Source of the DNA: Lachnospiraceae bacterium
GTDB taxonomy: Bacteria > Bacillota > Clostridia > Lachnospirales > Lachnospiraceae
Assembly: GCA_017469945.1 (NCBI GenBank)
Contig: JAFUFI010000029.1
Coordinates: forward strand, 1 to 64,000
Length of the DNA: 64,000 bases
Direction: 5' to 3'
Shown here: piece after piece, positions 35,093 to 43,715 of the stretch
Numbering within the stretch: the first letter of the stretch is position 1
Layout: each line of letters begins with the position of its first letter
The notes under the pieces: generated by a model
Databases searched by the model: none
The model's input: the letters and a program-made list of their open reading frames with translations, nothing else
Told to the model about the DNA's origin: nothing
Program-made: the position numbers and the translations under genes

Positions 35093-36259
35093 ATGGATTT
35101 TACTCTTAGCAAGCAGCATGAAATGGCACAGACTCTGTTCAAAGAGTTTGCTGAGAACGAAGCAAAGCCTCTTGCAATTGAGACTGATGAAAATGAACAG
35201 TTCCCCAGAAGCACAGTAGACAAAATGGCTAAATACGGCTTCTTAGGAATTCCCGTACCCAAGGAGTTCGGCGGACAGGGTGCAGATATTCTCACCTATG
35301 TTATGTGCGTAGAGGAGCTCTCAAAGGTTTGCGCAACTACCGGTGTTATCGTTTCAGCACACACCTCACTTTGCGTTGACCCTATTCTTACCTACGGAAC
35401 TCCCGAGCAGAAGGCAAAGTACCTTCCTGACCTTGCTTCAGGAAAGAAGATCGGTGCATTCGGACTTACCGAGCCCGGCGCAGGTACAGACGCCCAGGGT
35501 CAGCAGACCAAGGCCGTTCTTGACGGAGACGAGTGGGTATTAAACGGATCCAAGTGCTTCATCACAAACGGTAAGGAAGCTGATATTTACGTTGTTATCG
35601 CAGTTACCGGTAAGGTTGAAAAGCGCGGAAAGATGCTCAAGGAAATCTCTGCATTTATCGTAGAGAAGGGCACTCCCGGATTCACCTTCGGTACCAAGGA
35701 AAATAAGATGGGTATCCGTGGTTCATCCACATACGAGCTTATCTTCACCGATTGCCGCATCCCCAAGGCTAACCTCCTCGGACAGCAGGGCAAGGGATTC
35801 AACATCGCTATGCATACCCTTGACGGCGGACGTATCGGAATCGCTGCTCAGGCTCTCGGAATCGCTGAGGGAGCTCTTGAGAGAACAATCGCTTACACCA
35901 AGGAAAGAAAGCAGTTCGGCAAGTCAATCAGTGCTTTCCAGAACACTCAGTTCCAGCTTGCTGACATGGCTACCAAGGTAGAGGCAGCTAAGATGCTTGT
36001 TTACAAGGCAGCAATGAAGAAGGCAGAGTTCCAGACCAATCCCAAGGTTTCTTACTCAGTAGAGGCAGCTCAGGCTAAGCTTTATGCGGCTGAGGTTGCT
36101 ATGGAAGTTACCACCAAGGCTGTACAGCTTCACGGCGGTTACGGATATATCAGAGAGTACGAAGTAGAGCGTATGATGAGAGATGCCAAGATCACAGAGA
36201 TCTACGAAGGAACCAGCGAGGTTCAGCGTATGGTCATCAGTGCTGCTCTCTTAAAGTAA
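35093..36259 (+). CDS. bcd: Butyryl-CoA dehydrogenase
   Basis: A 388-residue acyl-CoA dehydrogenase reducing crotonyl-CoA to butyryl-CoA. FAD and substrate signatures are GAFGLTEPGAGTDAQ (about 122-136) and QLHGGYGYIREYEVER (about 343-358), with the catalytic Glu in IYEGTSEVQRM (about 371). With EtfAB it is expected to couple crotonyl-CoA reduction to ferredoxin reduction by electron bifurcation. SD GGAGG is nine bases upstream. Confidence 0.96.
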   Translation: MDFTLSKQHEMAQTLFKEFAENEAKPLAIETDENEQFPRSTVDKMAKYGFLGIPVPKEFGGQGADILTYVMCVEELSKVCATTGVIVSAHTSLCVDPILTYGTPEQKAKYLPDLASGKKIGAFGLTEPGAGTDAQGQQTKAVLDGDEWVLNGSKCFITNGKEADIYVVIAVTGKVEKRGKMLKEISAFIVEKGTPGFTFGTKENKMGIRGSSTYELIFTDCRIPKANLLGQQGKGFNIAMHTLDGGRIGIAAQALGIAEGALERTIAYTKERKQFGKSISAFQNTQFQLADMATKVEAAKMLVYKAAMKKAEFQTNPKVSYSVEAAQAKLYAAEVAMEVTTKAVQLHGGYGYIREYEVERMMRDAKITEIYEGTSEVQRMVISAALLK

Positions 36260-36298
36260 TTAACGGGATTTTTAGAATAACAAAGGAGTTAACATACA

Positions 36299-37096
36299 AT
36301 GAAAATAATCGTTTGTATTAAACAGGTTCCTGATACAAAGGGTGGCGTAAAGTTCAATCCCGATGGAACTCTTGACAGAGCAGCGATGCTCGCTATCATG
36401 AACCCTGATGACAAGGCAGGTCTTGAGGCTGCTCTTCGTCTTAAGGATCAGTACGGTGCCGAAGTTACTGTACTTACCATGGGTCTTCCCAAGGCTGCTG
36501 ATGTACTCCGCGAGGCTCTTGCAATGGGAGCTGACAAGGCTGTTCTTGTTACAGACAGAGTACTTGGCGGTGCTGATACATGGGCTACTTCAACCACAAT
36601 TGCCGGTGCTATCAGAAAGTTACAGCAGACTGATAAATATGACCTCATCATTACCGGACGTCAGGCTATCGACGGTGATACCGCTCAGGTAGGACCTCAG
36701 ATCGCCGAGCACCTCGGATATCCTGTAATCTCTTATGCTCAGGACATCAAGGTAGAGGGCGACAAGGTTATCGTTCAGCGTCAGTATGACGACAGATATC
36801 ATGTTCTTGAGGCTCAGATGCCTTGCCTTATTACCGCTCTTGCAGAGTTAAACGAGCCCCGTTATATGACTCCCGGCGGAATCTTCGATGCATGTGCTGC
36901 AGAAGTTCTTACTATGGGAAGAGCAGATCTTGTAGATGTAGAGGACGGAAACCTTGGTCTTAACGGATCACCTACAAAGATCGCAAAGGCATCCGACAAG
37001 GTTCGTAAGGGCGCAGGTGAGAAGGTTACTCCCGATTCACCCGAAGACGCAGTTGCATACATCGTTGGAAAGCTTGCTGAAAAGCACGTCATCTGA
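36299..37096 (+). CDS. etfB: Electron transfer flavoprotein beta subunit
   Basis: A 265-residue ETF beta subunit with the signatures CIKQVPDT (about 5-12), NPDDKAGLEAALRLKDQYG, the nucleotide-binding GRQAIDGDTAQVGPQ (about 122-136) and the CLITALAELNEPRY recognition loop (about 179-192). Together with EtfA it passes electrons from NADH to Bcd and ferredoxin. It overlaps no neighbour; 118 bases with paired structure separate it from etfA. Confidence 0.95.
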   Translation: MKIIVCIKQVPDTKGGVKFNPDGTLDRAAMLAIMNPDDKAGLEAALRLKDQYGAEVTVLTMGLPKAADVLREALAMGADKAVLVTDRVLGGADTWATSTTIAGAIRKLQQTDKYDLIITGRQAIDGDTAQVGPQIAEHLGYPVISYAQDIKVEGDKVIVQRQYDDRYHVLEAQMPCLITALAELNEPRYMTPGGIFDACAAEVLTMGRADLVDVEDGNLGLNGSPTKIAKASDKVRKGAGEKVTPDSPEDAVAYIVGKLAEKHVI

Positions 37097-37106
37097 TACA
37101 AACCGA

Positions 37107-37173
37107 GCAAATCATAAAAGCGATTTGCGAATGTTTGCAGGATTGTGAGAGCTGCAAAGCAGCGAAACAATCC
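37107..37173 (+). other. Hairpins in the etfB-etfA spacer
   Basis: GCAAATC (37107-37113) pairs with GATTTGC (37122-37128), and GGATTGT (37140-37146) pairs with ACAATCC (37167-37173) around an inner GCTGC/GCAGC stem. No U-run follows. Possibly an mRNA processing site that balances the two subunits. Confidence 0.6.
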
Positions 37174-37214
37174 GTGAATCAGAGAGTAAACAGATTAGAA
37201 TGAGGTAAATAATC

Positions 37215-38273
37215 ATGAAAATGACAGAAGAACAGATCGCTCAGTACAAGGGCGTATTCGTATTCGCACAGCAGGTTGACAATGAAGTAAGCGGTATCGC
37301 TTATGAACTGCTGGGAAAAGCTAAGGAGCTTGCACAGCCCCTTGACGCACAGGTTACCGCAGTCCTCATCGGAAGCGGAGTTGCTAATCTTGTTGACAGT
37401 CTTGCACAGTATGGTGCTGACAGAGTTATCGTTGTTGATGATCCTGAGCTTAAGGAGTATCGCACCGAGCCCTATGCACATGCTCTTGCATCTGTAATCA
37501 ATGAGTTCAAGCCTGAGATCGTACTCGTAGGTGCTACTGCAATCGGACGTGACCTTGGTCCTACCGTTTCAGCAAGAGTAGCTACCGGACTTACCGCTGA
37601 CTGTACCGTTCTTGAGATCGGAGATTTCCCTCTTGTAGCAATCCCCGGCCAGACTCAGAAGCACAATCAGCTCCTTATGACCCGTCCTGCATTCGGTGGA
37701 AACACAATCGCTACCATCGCCTGCCCTGACAACCGTCCTCAGATGGCAACAGTTCGTCCCGGCGTTATGCAGAAGATCGAGCCCGTTGCAGGCGCTAAGG
37801 CTGAAGTTGTTAACTACAATCCCGGATTTACACCTAACAACAGATATGTAACCATTAAGGAAGTTGTTAAGGCTGTAGGTGATACCGTTGATATTATGGA
37901 TGCTAAGGTTCTTGTATCCGGCGGACGTGGAGTCGGAAGCCCTGAGAACTTCAAGATTCTTGAGGATCTTGCAAAGGTTCTCGGCGGAGAAGTTTCCTGC
38001 TCTCGTGCAGTAGTAGATTCAGGCTGGAAGCCCAAGGATCTTCAGGTTGGACAGACCGGTAAGACCGTTCGTCCTCACCTTTACTTCGCAATCGGTATTT
38101 CCGGTGCTATTCAGCACGTTGCAGGTATGGAAGAGTCTGATATCATTGTTGCTATCAACAAGGATGAAGATGCTCCTATCTTCGATGTAGCAGATTACGG
38201 TATCGTAGGAGATCTCAACAAGATCGTTCCTCAGCTTACCGAGGCATTAAAGAAGGCTATTGCTGAGAAGTAA
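37215..38273 (+). CDS. etfA: Electron transfer flavoprotein alpha subunit
   Basis: A 352-residue ETF alpha subunit. The N-terminal domain includes GATAIGRDLGPTVSARVATGLTADCT-type sequence (about 107-132) and the FAD-binding domain has GGRGVGSPENF (about 236-246), GQTGKTVRPHLYFAIGISGAIQH (about 278-300) and DYGIVGD (about 329-335). Last gene of the butyrate operon before the terminator. SD TGAGGTAA precedes ATG. Confidence 0.96.
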   Translation: MKMTEEQIAQYKGVFVFAQQVDNEVSGIAYELLGKAKELAQPLDAQVTAVLIGSGVANLVDSLAQYGADRVIVVDDPELKEYRTEPYAHALASVINEFKPEIVLVGATAIGRDLGPTVSARVATGLTADCTVLEIGDFPLVAIPGQTQKHNQLLMTRPAFGGNTIATIACPDNRPQMATVRPGVMQKIEPVAGAKAEVVNYNPGFTPNNRYVTIKEVVKAVGDTVDIMDAKVLVSGGRGVGSPENFKILEDLAKVLGGEVSCSRAVVDSGWKPKDLQVGQTGKTVRPHLYFAIGISGAIQHVAGMEESDIIVAINKDEDAPIFDVADYGIVGDLNKIVPQLTEALKKAIAEK

Positions 38274-38288
38274 TTTTTTTAAAGTTTT

Positions 38289-38317
38289 AAAGGCGGGAAC
38301 TTGTTTCCCGCCTTTTT
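38289..38317 (+). terminator. Intrinsic terminator of the butyrate operon
   Basis: AAAGGCGGGAA pairs with TTCCCGCCTTT over a TTG-type loop and is followed by TTTT. Confidence 0.95.
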
Positions 38318-38335
38318 GAAATTAGAGGTAATAGT

Positions 38336-38608
38336 ATGGCAATACTTAATAAAGAGATGAAACCGGGTGTCAAATGCTACGTGGAAGGTTTTGTCGAGGC
38401 AGGCGGAGACAGGTTTTATGTTCGCAGTAAAGGCATTGTTGTCGAAACTCCGGATGTACTTGACTCGGCGGTTGATGTACTTGTAGAAAAGGGACATCAC
38501 GGAAAGCACGAGCTTGTTACCGCAAAAATAGAAAACTGTTACTGGATAAGCCAAAAAACAAGGCTTAGCGTAAAATTTCCGGAGGCGGACAGAGGAGAAA
38601 AAGCCTAA
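38336..38608 (+). CDS. Small protein of unknown function
   Basis: A 90-residue protein with a good SD (AGAGGTAA) before ATG and codon use like its neighbours, so it is probably real. It has no membrane segment or signal peptide. The pattern of strands (GVKCYVEGFV, DRFYVRSKGIVVETP, KHELVTAKIENCYW) suggests a small all-beta fold, but I recognise no family. It lies after the butyrate terminator and before two terminator-like hairpins, so it may be read through at low level. Confidence 0.65.
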   Translation: MAILNKEMKPGVKCYVEGFVEAGGDRFYVRSKGIVVETPDVLDSAVDVLVEKGHHGKHELVTAKIENCYWISQKTRLSVKFPEADRGEKA

Positions 38609-38639
38609 AATCCGTCTCTAAAAAGCTGTAGTGATTTTT

Positions 38640-38684
38640 CACAAAGCACGCGTGTCATAAATACGTCTTTGTGCAACTTTTTTT
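38640..38684 (+). terminator. Terminator-like hairpin 1 after the 90-residue gene
   Basis: CACAAAG (38640-38646) pairs with CTTTGTG (38667-38673); T-run from 38678. Confidence 0.55.
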
Positions 38685-38706
38685 AAGCGAAATACTGATA
38701 AATAAA

Positions 38707-38747
38707 GGCTCTGAAAGCATTCGTCAAAATGCCATAGAGCTTTTTTT
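38707..38747 (+). terminator. Terminator hairpin 2 before the pilus operon
   Basis: GCTCT/AGAGC encloses GCATT/AATGC, followed by seven T (38741-38747). Confidence 0.8.
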
Positions 38748-38787
38748 ATGCAAGAATTACAAAGATTTTTTATTTTGAAAAAATGTA

Positions 38788-38816
38788 TTGACTTGTTTTT
38801 TTAGCTGTAGTAAATT
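38788..38816 (+). promoter_or_regulatory. Promoter of the Tad-like pilus operon
   Basis: TTGACT (38788-38793) and TAAATT (38811-38816) with a 17-base spacer. Leader of about 60 nt. Confidence 0.7.
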
Positions 38817-38882
38817 GGCAATCGTCTTGTGAAAACAAGGCCTTTGGACAAAAGTAAAATTTCCTATTGGGGGAGGAGAAAG

Positions 38883-40028
38883 TTGAAAGACGAAATGTTT
38901 AAGACGCCGGGGTCTGAAGACGGCCTTAAAAAGCTGGTCTCGGATTTTACGGCGCAAAAGCAGACAAGACTGCTGGCTCTAAGAAACGGCTCTTTATCAA
39001 GAGAGGACTTTTTGAAAGAAGTCGAGAGCTTTATCGAACAGAATATGCATTTAGGCCCTGCTGAGAAGGAAAGCCTTCTTAAGCGATTTGAAGAGTATGT
39101 CTTCGGATACTCCAGACTATCGGTTCTCATTGATGATCCGGAAATATCCGATATCAGGGTAATAAGGCACGACTGCATCCGCGTAAAGCGAAAGGGAAAG
39201 CGCTGTGATACGGATGTGGCTTTCGAGGATGAAAAAGAGTACAGGCAGTTTGTCGAATATGTGGCTATGAAGAATCAGGCCAATATTTCAAACCTTAATG
39301 CGATCGCAAGATTCACGGACGCGGATTCTCATCCGGATTTCATTTTGAGATTTACGGTTTCGATGCCGCTCGTCAATTCTATGAATTCACCTTATCTTTG
39401 CATCAGAAAAGTTCCCAAACATTTTCCGCTTATATCGGAGCTTGTAGAAGAGGGAATGCTTTCGCGCGATACTGCTGAAATGCTTGTCACAAGCTTCCGG
39501 GAGGGATCGATACTGATCTGCGGAGGAAATTCATCCGGAAAAACGACTCTTTTAAACGCTCTAAAGGAGACATTACCTGATGACGTTGCTATCCTTATCG
39601 CGCAGCAGGCGGATGAGTTAACAAGCAGGTTTCATCCCGATACAATGTTTATGCACTCCCTATCTTCAGGAGGGGACAGTAAAGTAAATTACGATCTTAA
39701 AAACATATCCATAGCGGGACTTACCATGGATGTTGATTATTTCATAATCGGCGAGGTAAAGGGAGCAGAGGCGCTGTATCTTTTAAACGCAGCCTGCACA
39801 GGACAGATCTGTGCTGCCACCATCCACTCTACAAGCGCGGACAGAGCAACGGATAAACTTGTGGACTACGCTATGTACGAAAGCAGATATTCAAGAAACG
39901 AACTTATGAGGATGATGGACTGCTTTAAACTGGTTGTTTTTATGAAGGATTATAAAGTAGATCAGGTTTATTCCTGCCTTGGCTGGAATGAGGAAAGAAA
40001 GGAACTTGAATATGAGAGAGTTGTTTAA
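38883..40028 (+). CDS. tadA: TadA/CpaF-type pilus assembly ATPase
   Basis: A 381-residue member of the type II/IV secretion ATPase family: Walker A GGNSSGKTTL (about 215-224), the Asp box and Walker B IIGEVKGAEA (about 285-294), and the His box ATIHSTS (about 309-315). I chose TTG 38883, which follows a strong SD (GGGAGGAGAA) by six bases; ATG 38895 has a poorer distance. It powers Flp-type pilus assembly. First gene of an operon running to 45464. It overlaps tadB by 17 bases. Confidence 0.9.
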   Translation: MKDEMFKTPGSEDGLKKLVSDFTAQKQTRLLALRNGSLSREDFLKEVESFIEQNMHLGPAEKESLLKRFEEYVFGYSRLSVLIDDPEISDIRVIRHDCIRVKRKGKRCDTDVAFEDEKEYRQFVEYVAMKNQANISNLNAIARFTDADSHPDFILRFTVSMPLVNSMNSPYLCIRKVPKHFPLISELVEEGMLSRDTAEMLVTSFREGSILICGGNSSGKTTLLNALKETLPDDVAILIAQQADELTSRFHPDTMFMHSLSSGGDSKVNYDLKNISIAGLTMDVDYFIIGEVKGAEALYLLNAACTGQICAATIHSTSADRATDKLVDYAMYESRYSRNELMRMMDCFKLVVFMKDYKVDQVYSCLGWNEERKELEYERVV

Positions 40029-40956
40029 GTACCTGCTATTGCCGCTGCTTCTGCTTACCGGCTTTTTCCTGTTGCTTCTTCGGCTTAAAATACTTAAGGC
40101 CGTAAAGCTTATGCTGATGAAAGCGAAAGTATCCATCGAAGATAAGGACAGAGAGACGAAGCTCCTTCAGAGAAAGAACCTTGGTGAGTTTGAAAAGAAA
40201 AATACATTTTATCTGATGGTGGAAAGGCAGATCGAGTACAGCGGACTGCGGCGCAGATTTGAAAACCTGACTGCAGGAAAACTGATAGTTTTTAATGTTG
40301 TGCCAACATCGGCGCTTTATGCATTAGGGCTCTTTCTTTTCGGATTTAAGGCAGGTCTTTTTATGGCTCTCGGATATGCACTTACCGGTGTAGTCTTTAC
40401 GGAGTATCTTAAGAGCAAAAATCTGAAAGCGACGGGAGAACAGCTGCCGGGGCTTCTTGATTTTCTGGGGAACTACAGTTTGACGGGAAGCGAGCTTATA
40501 TCAATCTTTTCGCAGATAAGCAGATATGTGGATGAGCCGCTAAGAAGCGTGATGCAAGAGTGTGAGATGGAAGCCAGGATTACCGGAGATTCATATCTTG
40601 CGCTTGAATCAATGGCTGAGAAAAACGAACATCCGCAGTTTAAACTGCTTGTAAGAAATATATCCGTGACGGCGAGATACGGAGGAGACTTTAATCTTTT
40701 GGTAACTGAAAGTCGTAAGTCTCTACGGGAATATTTAAGCCAGGCTGCGGACCGTAAAGGTATGGTGACGGAAGCTGCGATAAATATGATACTGCTTCTT
40801 GCCATGTCGGTGATAGTTTTGGCAGTTGTTAACTTGATGATCGGGGGAGGAATAATGCAGGTCCTTTTGGGGACGTTTGTCGGTCATTTGTCAATCACAG
40901 GAATGATCGTAATCTTTATTCTTTTTATCTATCAAATTTTTTCACTCTATAAATAA
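40012..40956 (+). CDS. tadB: TadB-type inner-membrane platform protein
   Basis: A 314-residue T2SS-F domain protein with an N-terminal membrane helix, two helices near residues 95-135, the cytoplasmic F domain (about 145-260) and two C-terminal helices. ATG 40012 follows SD AAAGGAA. Forms the pilus platform with TadC. Confidence 0.8.
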   Translation: MRELFKYLLLPLLLLTGFFLLLLRLKILKAVKLMLMKAKVSIEDKDRETKLLQRKNLGEFEKKNTFYLMVERQIEYSGLRRRFENLTAGKLIVFNVVPTSALYALGLFLFGFKAGLFMALGYALTGVVFTEYLKSKNLKATGEQLPGLLDFLGNYSLTGSELISIFSQISRYVDEPLRSVMQECEMEARITGDSYLALESMAEKNEHPQFKLLVRNISVTARYGGDFNLLVTESRKSLREYLSQAADRKGMVTEAAINMILLLAMSVIVLAVVNLMIGGGIMQVLLGTFVGHLSITGMIVIFILFIYQIFSLYK

Positions 40957-40968
40957 TGGGGGATCAAA

Positions 40969-41796
40969 ATGAGGGGAATGATAATTAAATATCTGCCGCT
41001 TGTGGCGGCAATGCTGTTTGGATGGCTTATCCTGTCGCTTTTCGGGAGACTGCCTCCAAAGAAAGTATACGGTAAAGTCAGGGATTTTACCGGGCTGTTA
41101 AAGACGAAAGTTTTGGGAAGACCTTTTTCTGCGAGAGTTCAAAGCTTTTTGGTAAAAAACGGAGCGTCATACCATTACGGGAAAAACATTACTGTGGCAA
41201 AGCTGCTTACCGTGAGCATTCTTTTATTTGGGCTTGTCTTTTTAGCTTTATCAAAGCTTAGCCTTTTGATAGCTCCCATAGCGGGAATACTTTCCGGGGC
41301 GCTTCCCTGGATACTTTTGCCCGTACTAAATAAGCAGGATAACGACAAGATGCTGCCGGAGCTTCAGACCGTCCATCACAGTCTTTCGCTTGAGCTGAAG
41401 GCCGGAGTCCATTTATCGGAGGCGCTCTCGGAGATGTATACATGCGTAAAGCTAAAAAGACTAAGAGATGCCTTTTGTGCTCTTGGAAGCGACATAATAA
41501 TGAACTCTGATGTCTTTGCGGCTTTGGAGGATTTTCAAAAAAAGTTTAACAACAGATATATCGATTCTTTCTGCATCACGGTATTACAGTTGTCCGAATC
41601 GGGAAAGGCTTCGGATCTTTTAACGGATATATCGGACCAGATGAAAGATATGGAAAAAATAGTTTTAGAGAAAAAGAAGGGCAAACTTGACAGAAGAATA
41701 ACGTTTTATCAGCTGGGAATGCTGGTATGCGTACTGGCTGTGGCGATATACGCCTGCCTTTCATATATGCTGAGATCGGCAATAAATATAGGTTAA
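40969..41796 (+). CDS. tadC: TadC-type inner-membrane platform protein
   Basis: A 275-residue T2SS-F protein with the same helix-F domain-helix layout as TadB (helices near 5-25, 80-120 and 250-272). The F domain contains LSLELKAGVHLSEALSEM (about 143-160). SD GGGGGAT precedes ATG. Partner of the preceding gene. Confidence 0.8.
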   Translation: MRGMIIKYLPLVAAMLFGWLILSLFGRLPPKKVYGKVRDFTGLLKTKVLGRPFSARVQSFLVKNGASYHYGKNITVAKLLTVSILLFGLVFLALSKLSLLIAPIAGILSGALPWILLPVLNKQDNDKMLPELQTVHHSLSLELKAGVHLSEALSEMYTCVKLKRLRDAFCALGSDIIMNSDVFAALEDFQKKFNNRYIDSFCITVLQLSESGKASDLLTDISDQMKDMEKIVLEKKKGKLDRRITFYQLGMLVCVLAVAIYACLSYMLRSAINIG

Positions 41797-41811
41797 TTAC
41801 GGAGGTTTAAA

Positions 41812-42024
41812 ATGAACAAGTTTTTATTACAGGTAAAGAGAGTATTAACAAATAAGGAGGAAGGGATCGACGGAATCCTTGTAACCATCGGTTTGTGCAT
41901 CATTGCTCTTGTTTTGTGCGTTGTTATGAAAGACGCTTTGGCTGAACTGATTAAGAATATTACGGGGGCGATGTCCGTTAAGGCTCAGCAGATACTTACC
42001 GGAGCGTTTTTAGTAAGATTATGA
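41812..42024 (+). CDS. Flp-type major pilin
   Basis: A 70-residue pilin: short basic leader (KRVLTNKEEG) and a hydrophobic helix (IDGILVTIGLCIIALVLCVVM). The Glu just before the cleavage-site Gly suits prepilin peptidase processing. The SD ACGGAGG is strong, as expected for an abundant subunit. It overlaps the next gene (ATGA). Confidence 0.85.
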   Translation: MNKFLLQVKRVLTNKEEGIDGILVTIGLCIIALVLCVVMKDALAELIKNITGAMSVKAQQILTGAFLVRL

Positions 42025-42407
42025 GAAAAGAAATGATTCTTTCAAAAAGCAGAGGGAGCGTCACAAATATAGTTACGCTGTTTATCTTTATAGTCGGTAT
42101 GACCGTGGTAATGCTTGCTTTCTACGACTGCATCGGGCTTTTAAAAACAAGGGAGGAGATAAGTCAGATCGTAAGACGCTACATACTTGTTGCCGAGACG
42201 GAAGGTTATCTATCAAGCGACGAAAGGCTTAAGATGACGGAGGAACTAAAACTGGCGGGACTTACTGATATCGATCTTACGGGTACTACTTTTACCGGGG
42301 CCGGATACGGAAATCTAATAAATGTCAAGGTAAGCGGAAAAGTTACTTCAAAACTCGGAGGCCCTTTTGAGGTAGTCGAGGAAAGAGCCTCGACGGCGAA
42401 GTACTGA
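42021..42407 (+). CDS. TadE-like pseudopilin (DUF4320-type)
   Basis: A 128-residue protein with an N-terminal hydrophobic helix (about 15-35) and a C-terminal beta-rich domain. Length, position after the pilin and the helix-first layout fit minor pilins. The start at 42021 overlaps the flp stop; ATG 42033 is an alternative. Confidence 0.7.
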   Translation: MRKEMILSKSRGSVTNIVTLFIFIVGMTVVMLAFYDCIGLLKTREEISQIVRRYILVAETEGYLSSDERLKMTEELKLAGLTDIDLTGTTFTGAGYGNLINVKVSGKVTSKLGGPFEVVEERASTAKY

Positions 42408-42438
42408 GGAAAGGTGCGCGGAAAGGTAAGGATAAATT

Positions 42439-43044
42439 TTGAAAAATTTCACTAAGGTTTCCGGGAAAGGTATTTTAAGAAAATCCCCGGGGTTTGCGGA
42501 TTCGGTATACGGGATATTTATAATTGCTTTCTTTTTGCTGATGCCGATTTTTGTAATAAGGATCGGGGCTTATAAATCCCTGTCTGACAGGCTCGAGGAT
42601 GCTCTTGCGGCTAGCTCTCTGGCGGCGTCTATAGTCGATCTTGAAAGGTATGGTACGGATCATACGATCGTTATAAGCGACTTTTCGGGGAGCTATGAAA
42701 AATACAAGAAGACTTTGAATATAAACCTGAAAATGACAGATGGATATTCGGATCTGTCATTTATAGACGGAGAGGTTTGTCTGTCTGATTTTAGGATCTA
42801 CAACAAAGAAGGCGGGGAGATCACCGAGATAATCGTGACGGATGCGGGAGAAAGAGTCTCCCGAAAAGGTAAGATCGGAGAAATAAAAGATCCGGCCGGA
42901 AGATGCGTTGAAGAAACGGGAATATACAGTGAAATATCTTTCCCGATAAAAAAGAATCTTTTGAGAATCGGAGGCTTTTCGTCCGAAGAGGAATGGGACG
43001 GGATAGCCAAAAAGAACAAGCTGACTGTAGTCAGGGCTAAATAA
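42439..43044 (+). CDS. Second TadE/TadF-like pseudopilin
   Basis: A 201-residue protein with one N-terminal membrane helix (about 24-45) after a Gly/Phe-rich leader, and an extracytoplasmic domain of alternating strands. The start is TTG 42439 with SD AAGGTAAGGA; a weak start. Family match is by position and layout. Confidence 0.6.
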   Translation: MKNFTKVSGKGILRKSPGFADSVYGIFIIAFFLLMPIFVIRIGAYKSLSDRLEDALAASSLAASIVDLERYGTDHTIVISDFSGSYEKYKKTLNINLKMTDGYSDLSFIDGEVCLSDFRIYNKEGGEITEIIVTDAGERVSRKGKIGEIKDPAGRCVEETGIYSEISFPIKKNLLRIGGFSSEEEWDGIAKKNKLTVVRAK

Positions 43045-43055
43045 CAGGAGGGGAA

Positions 43056-43715
43056 ATGAAAGACGAAGAAAAAAAGGTAAAGAGAAAAGTAAAGGGAGTG
43101 GCTCCCGGGGTAATAATCGCAGCGTTTGTGGCAGCAGCTGTAGTGTACGGCGTACTTATTTATACCGAGAAAAAGCTTTTGGAAAAGGAACCGGAACGAC
43201 TTGTGGCTGTTGCCGCTGAAGAGATCAAAAAAGGAAGAGATCTTTATATAGAAGGGCCCGGGAAAAATGTTGAGTACCGATCGGTTCCCGAAAGTATTGT
43301 GCCCGAAGAAGCGGCTGACACCTGGGATCTTTCTTCCTTCTACGCCGCGGGAGTTATAAACAAGGGTAGCATTTTAACGAAGAGTATGCTCGCTGAAAGC
43401 AGCGAATACAAGAGAAAACTGGCTAATCCTGTGCTTATAGGCTTTAAGGCGGAGGATTATTATCAGACCGCCGGAGGAAAAATAGGCAAGGGCGACAAAA
43501 TCCATATTTATGTGGAGGATGAAGAGGGTGAAGTTACGCTGAGGTGGAGCGATATTTATGTGGCAGATGCCTTTGACGCTTCCGGAGAGGAGATAATACC
43601 GGGAAACGACGGAAAATCCGTAAGATTCAATATTTATCTTGAAAAGAAGGATGTGGAGGAGTTCTATGAGAAGATGGAGTCTAAGTCCATTAGAGTCGCT
43701 CTTGCATGTAATTAA
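43056..43715 (+). CDS. CpaB/RcpC-like pilus protein with SAF domain
   Basis: A 219-residue protein with an N-terminal membrane helix (about 18-38), then the SAF-like segment (KKGRDLYIEGPGKNVEYRSVPE near 58-79, GVINKGSILTKSML near 99-112) and the C-terminal domain (KGDKIHIYVED near 147). CpaB/RcpC members guide assembly of Flp pili. Strong SD AGGAGGGGAA. It overlaps the next gene by 50 bases. Confidence 0.8.
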   Translation: MKDEEKKVKRKVKGVAPGVIIAAFVAAAVVYGVLIYTEKKLLEKEPERLVAVAAEEIKKGRDLYIEGPGKNVEYRSVPESIVPEEAADTWDLSSFYAAGVINKGSILTKSMLAESSEYKRKLANPVLIGFKAEDYYQTAGGKIGKGDKIHIYVEDEEGEVTLRWSDIYVADAFDASGEEIIPGNDGKSVRFNIYLEKKDVEEFYEKMESKSIRVALACN

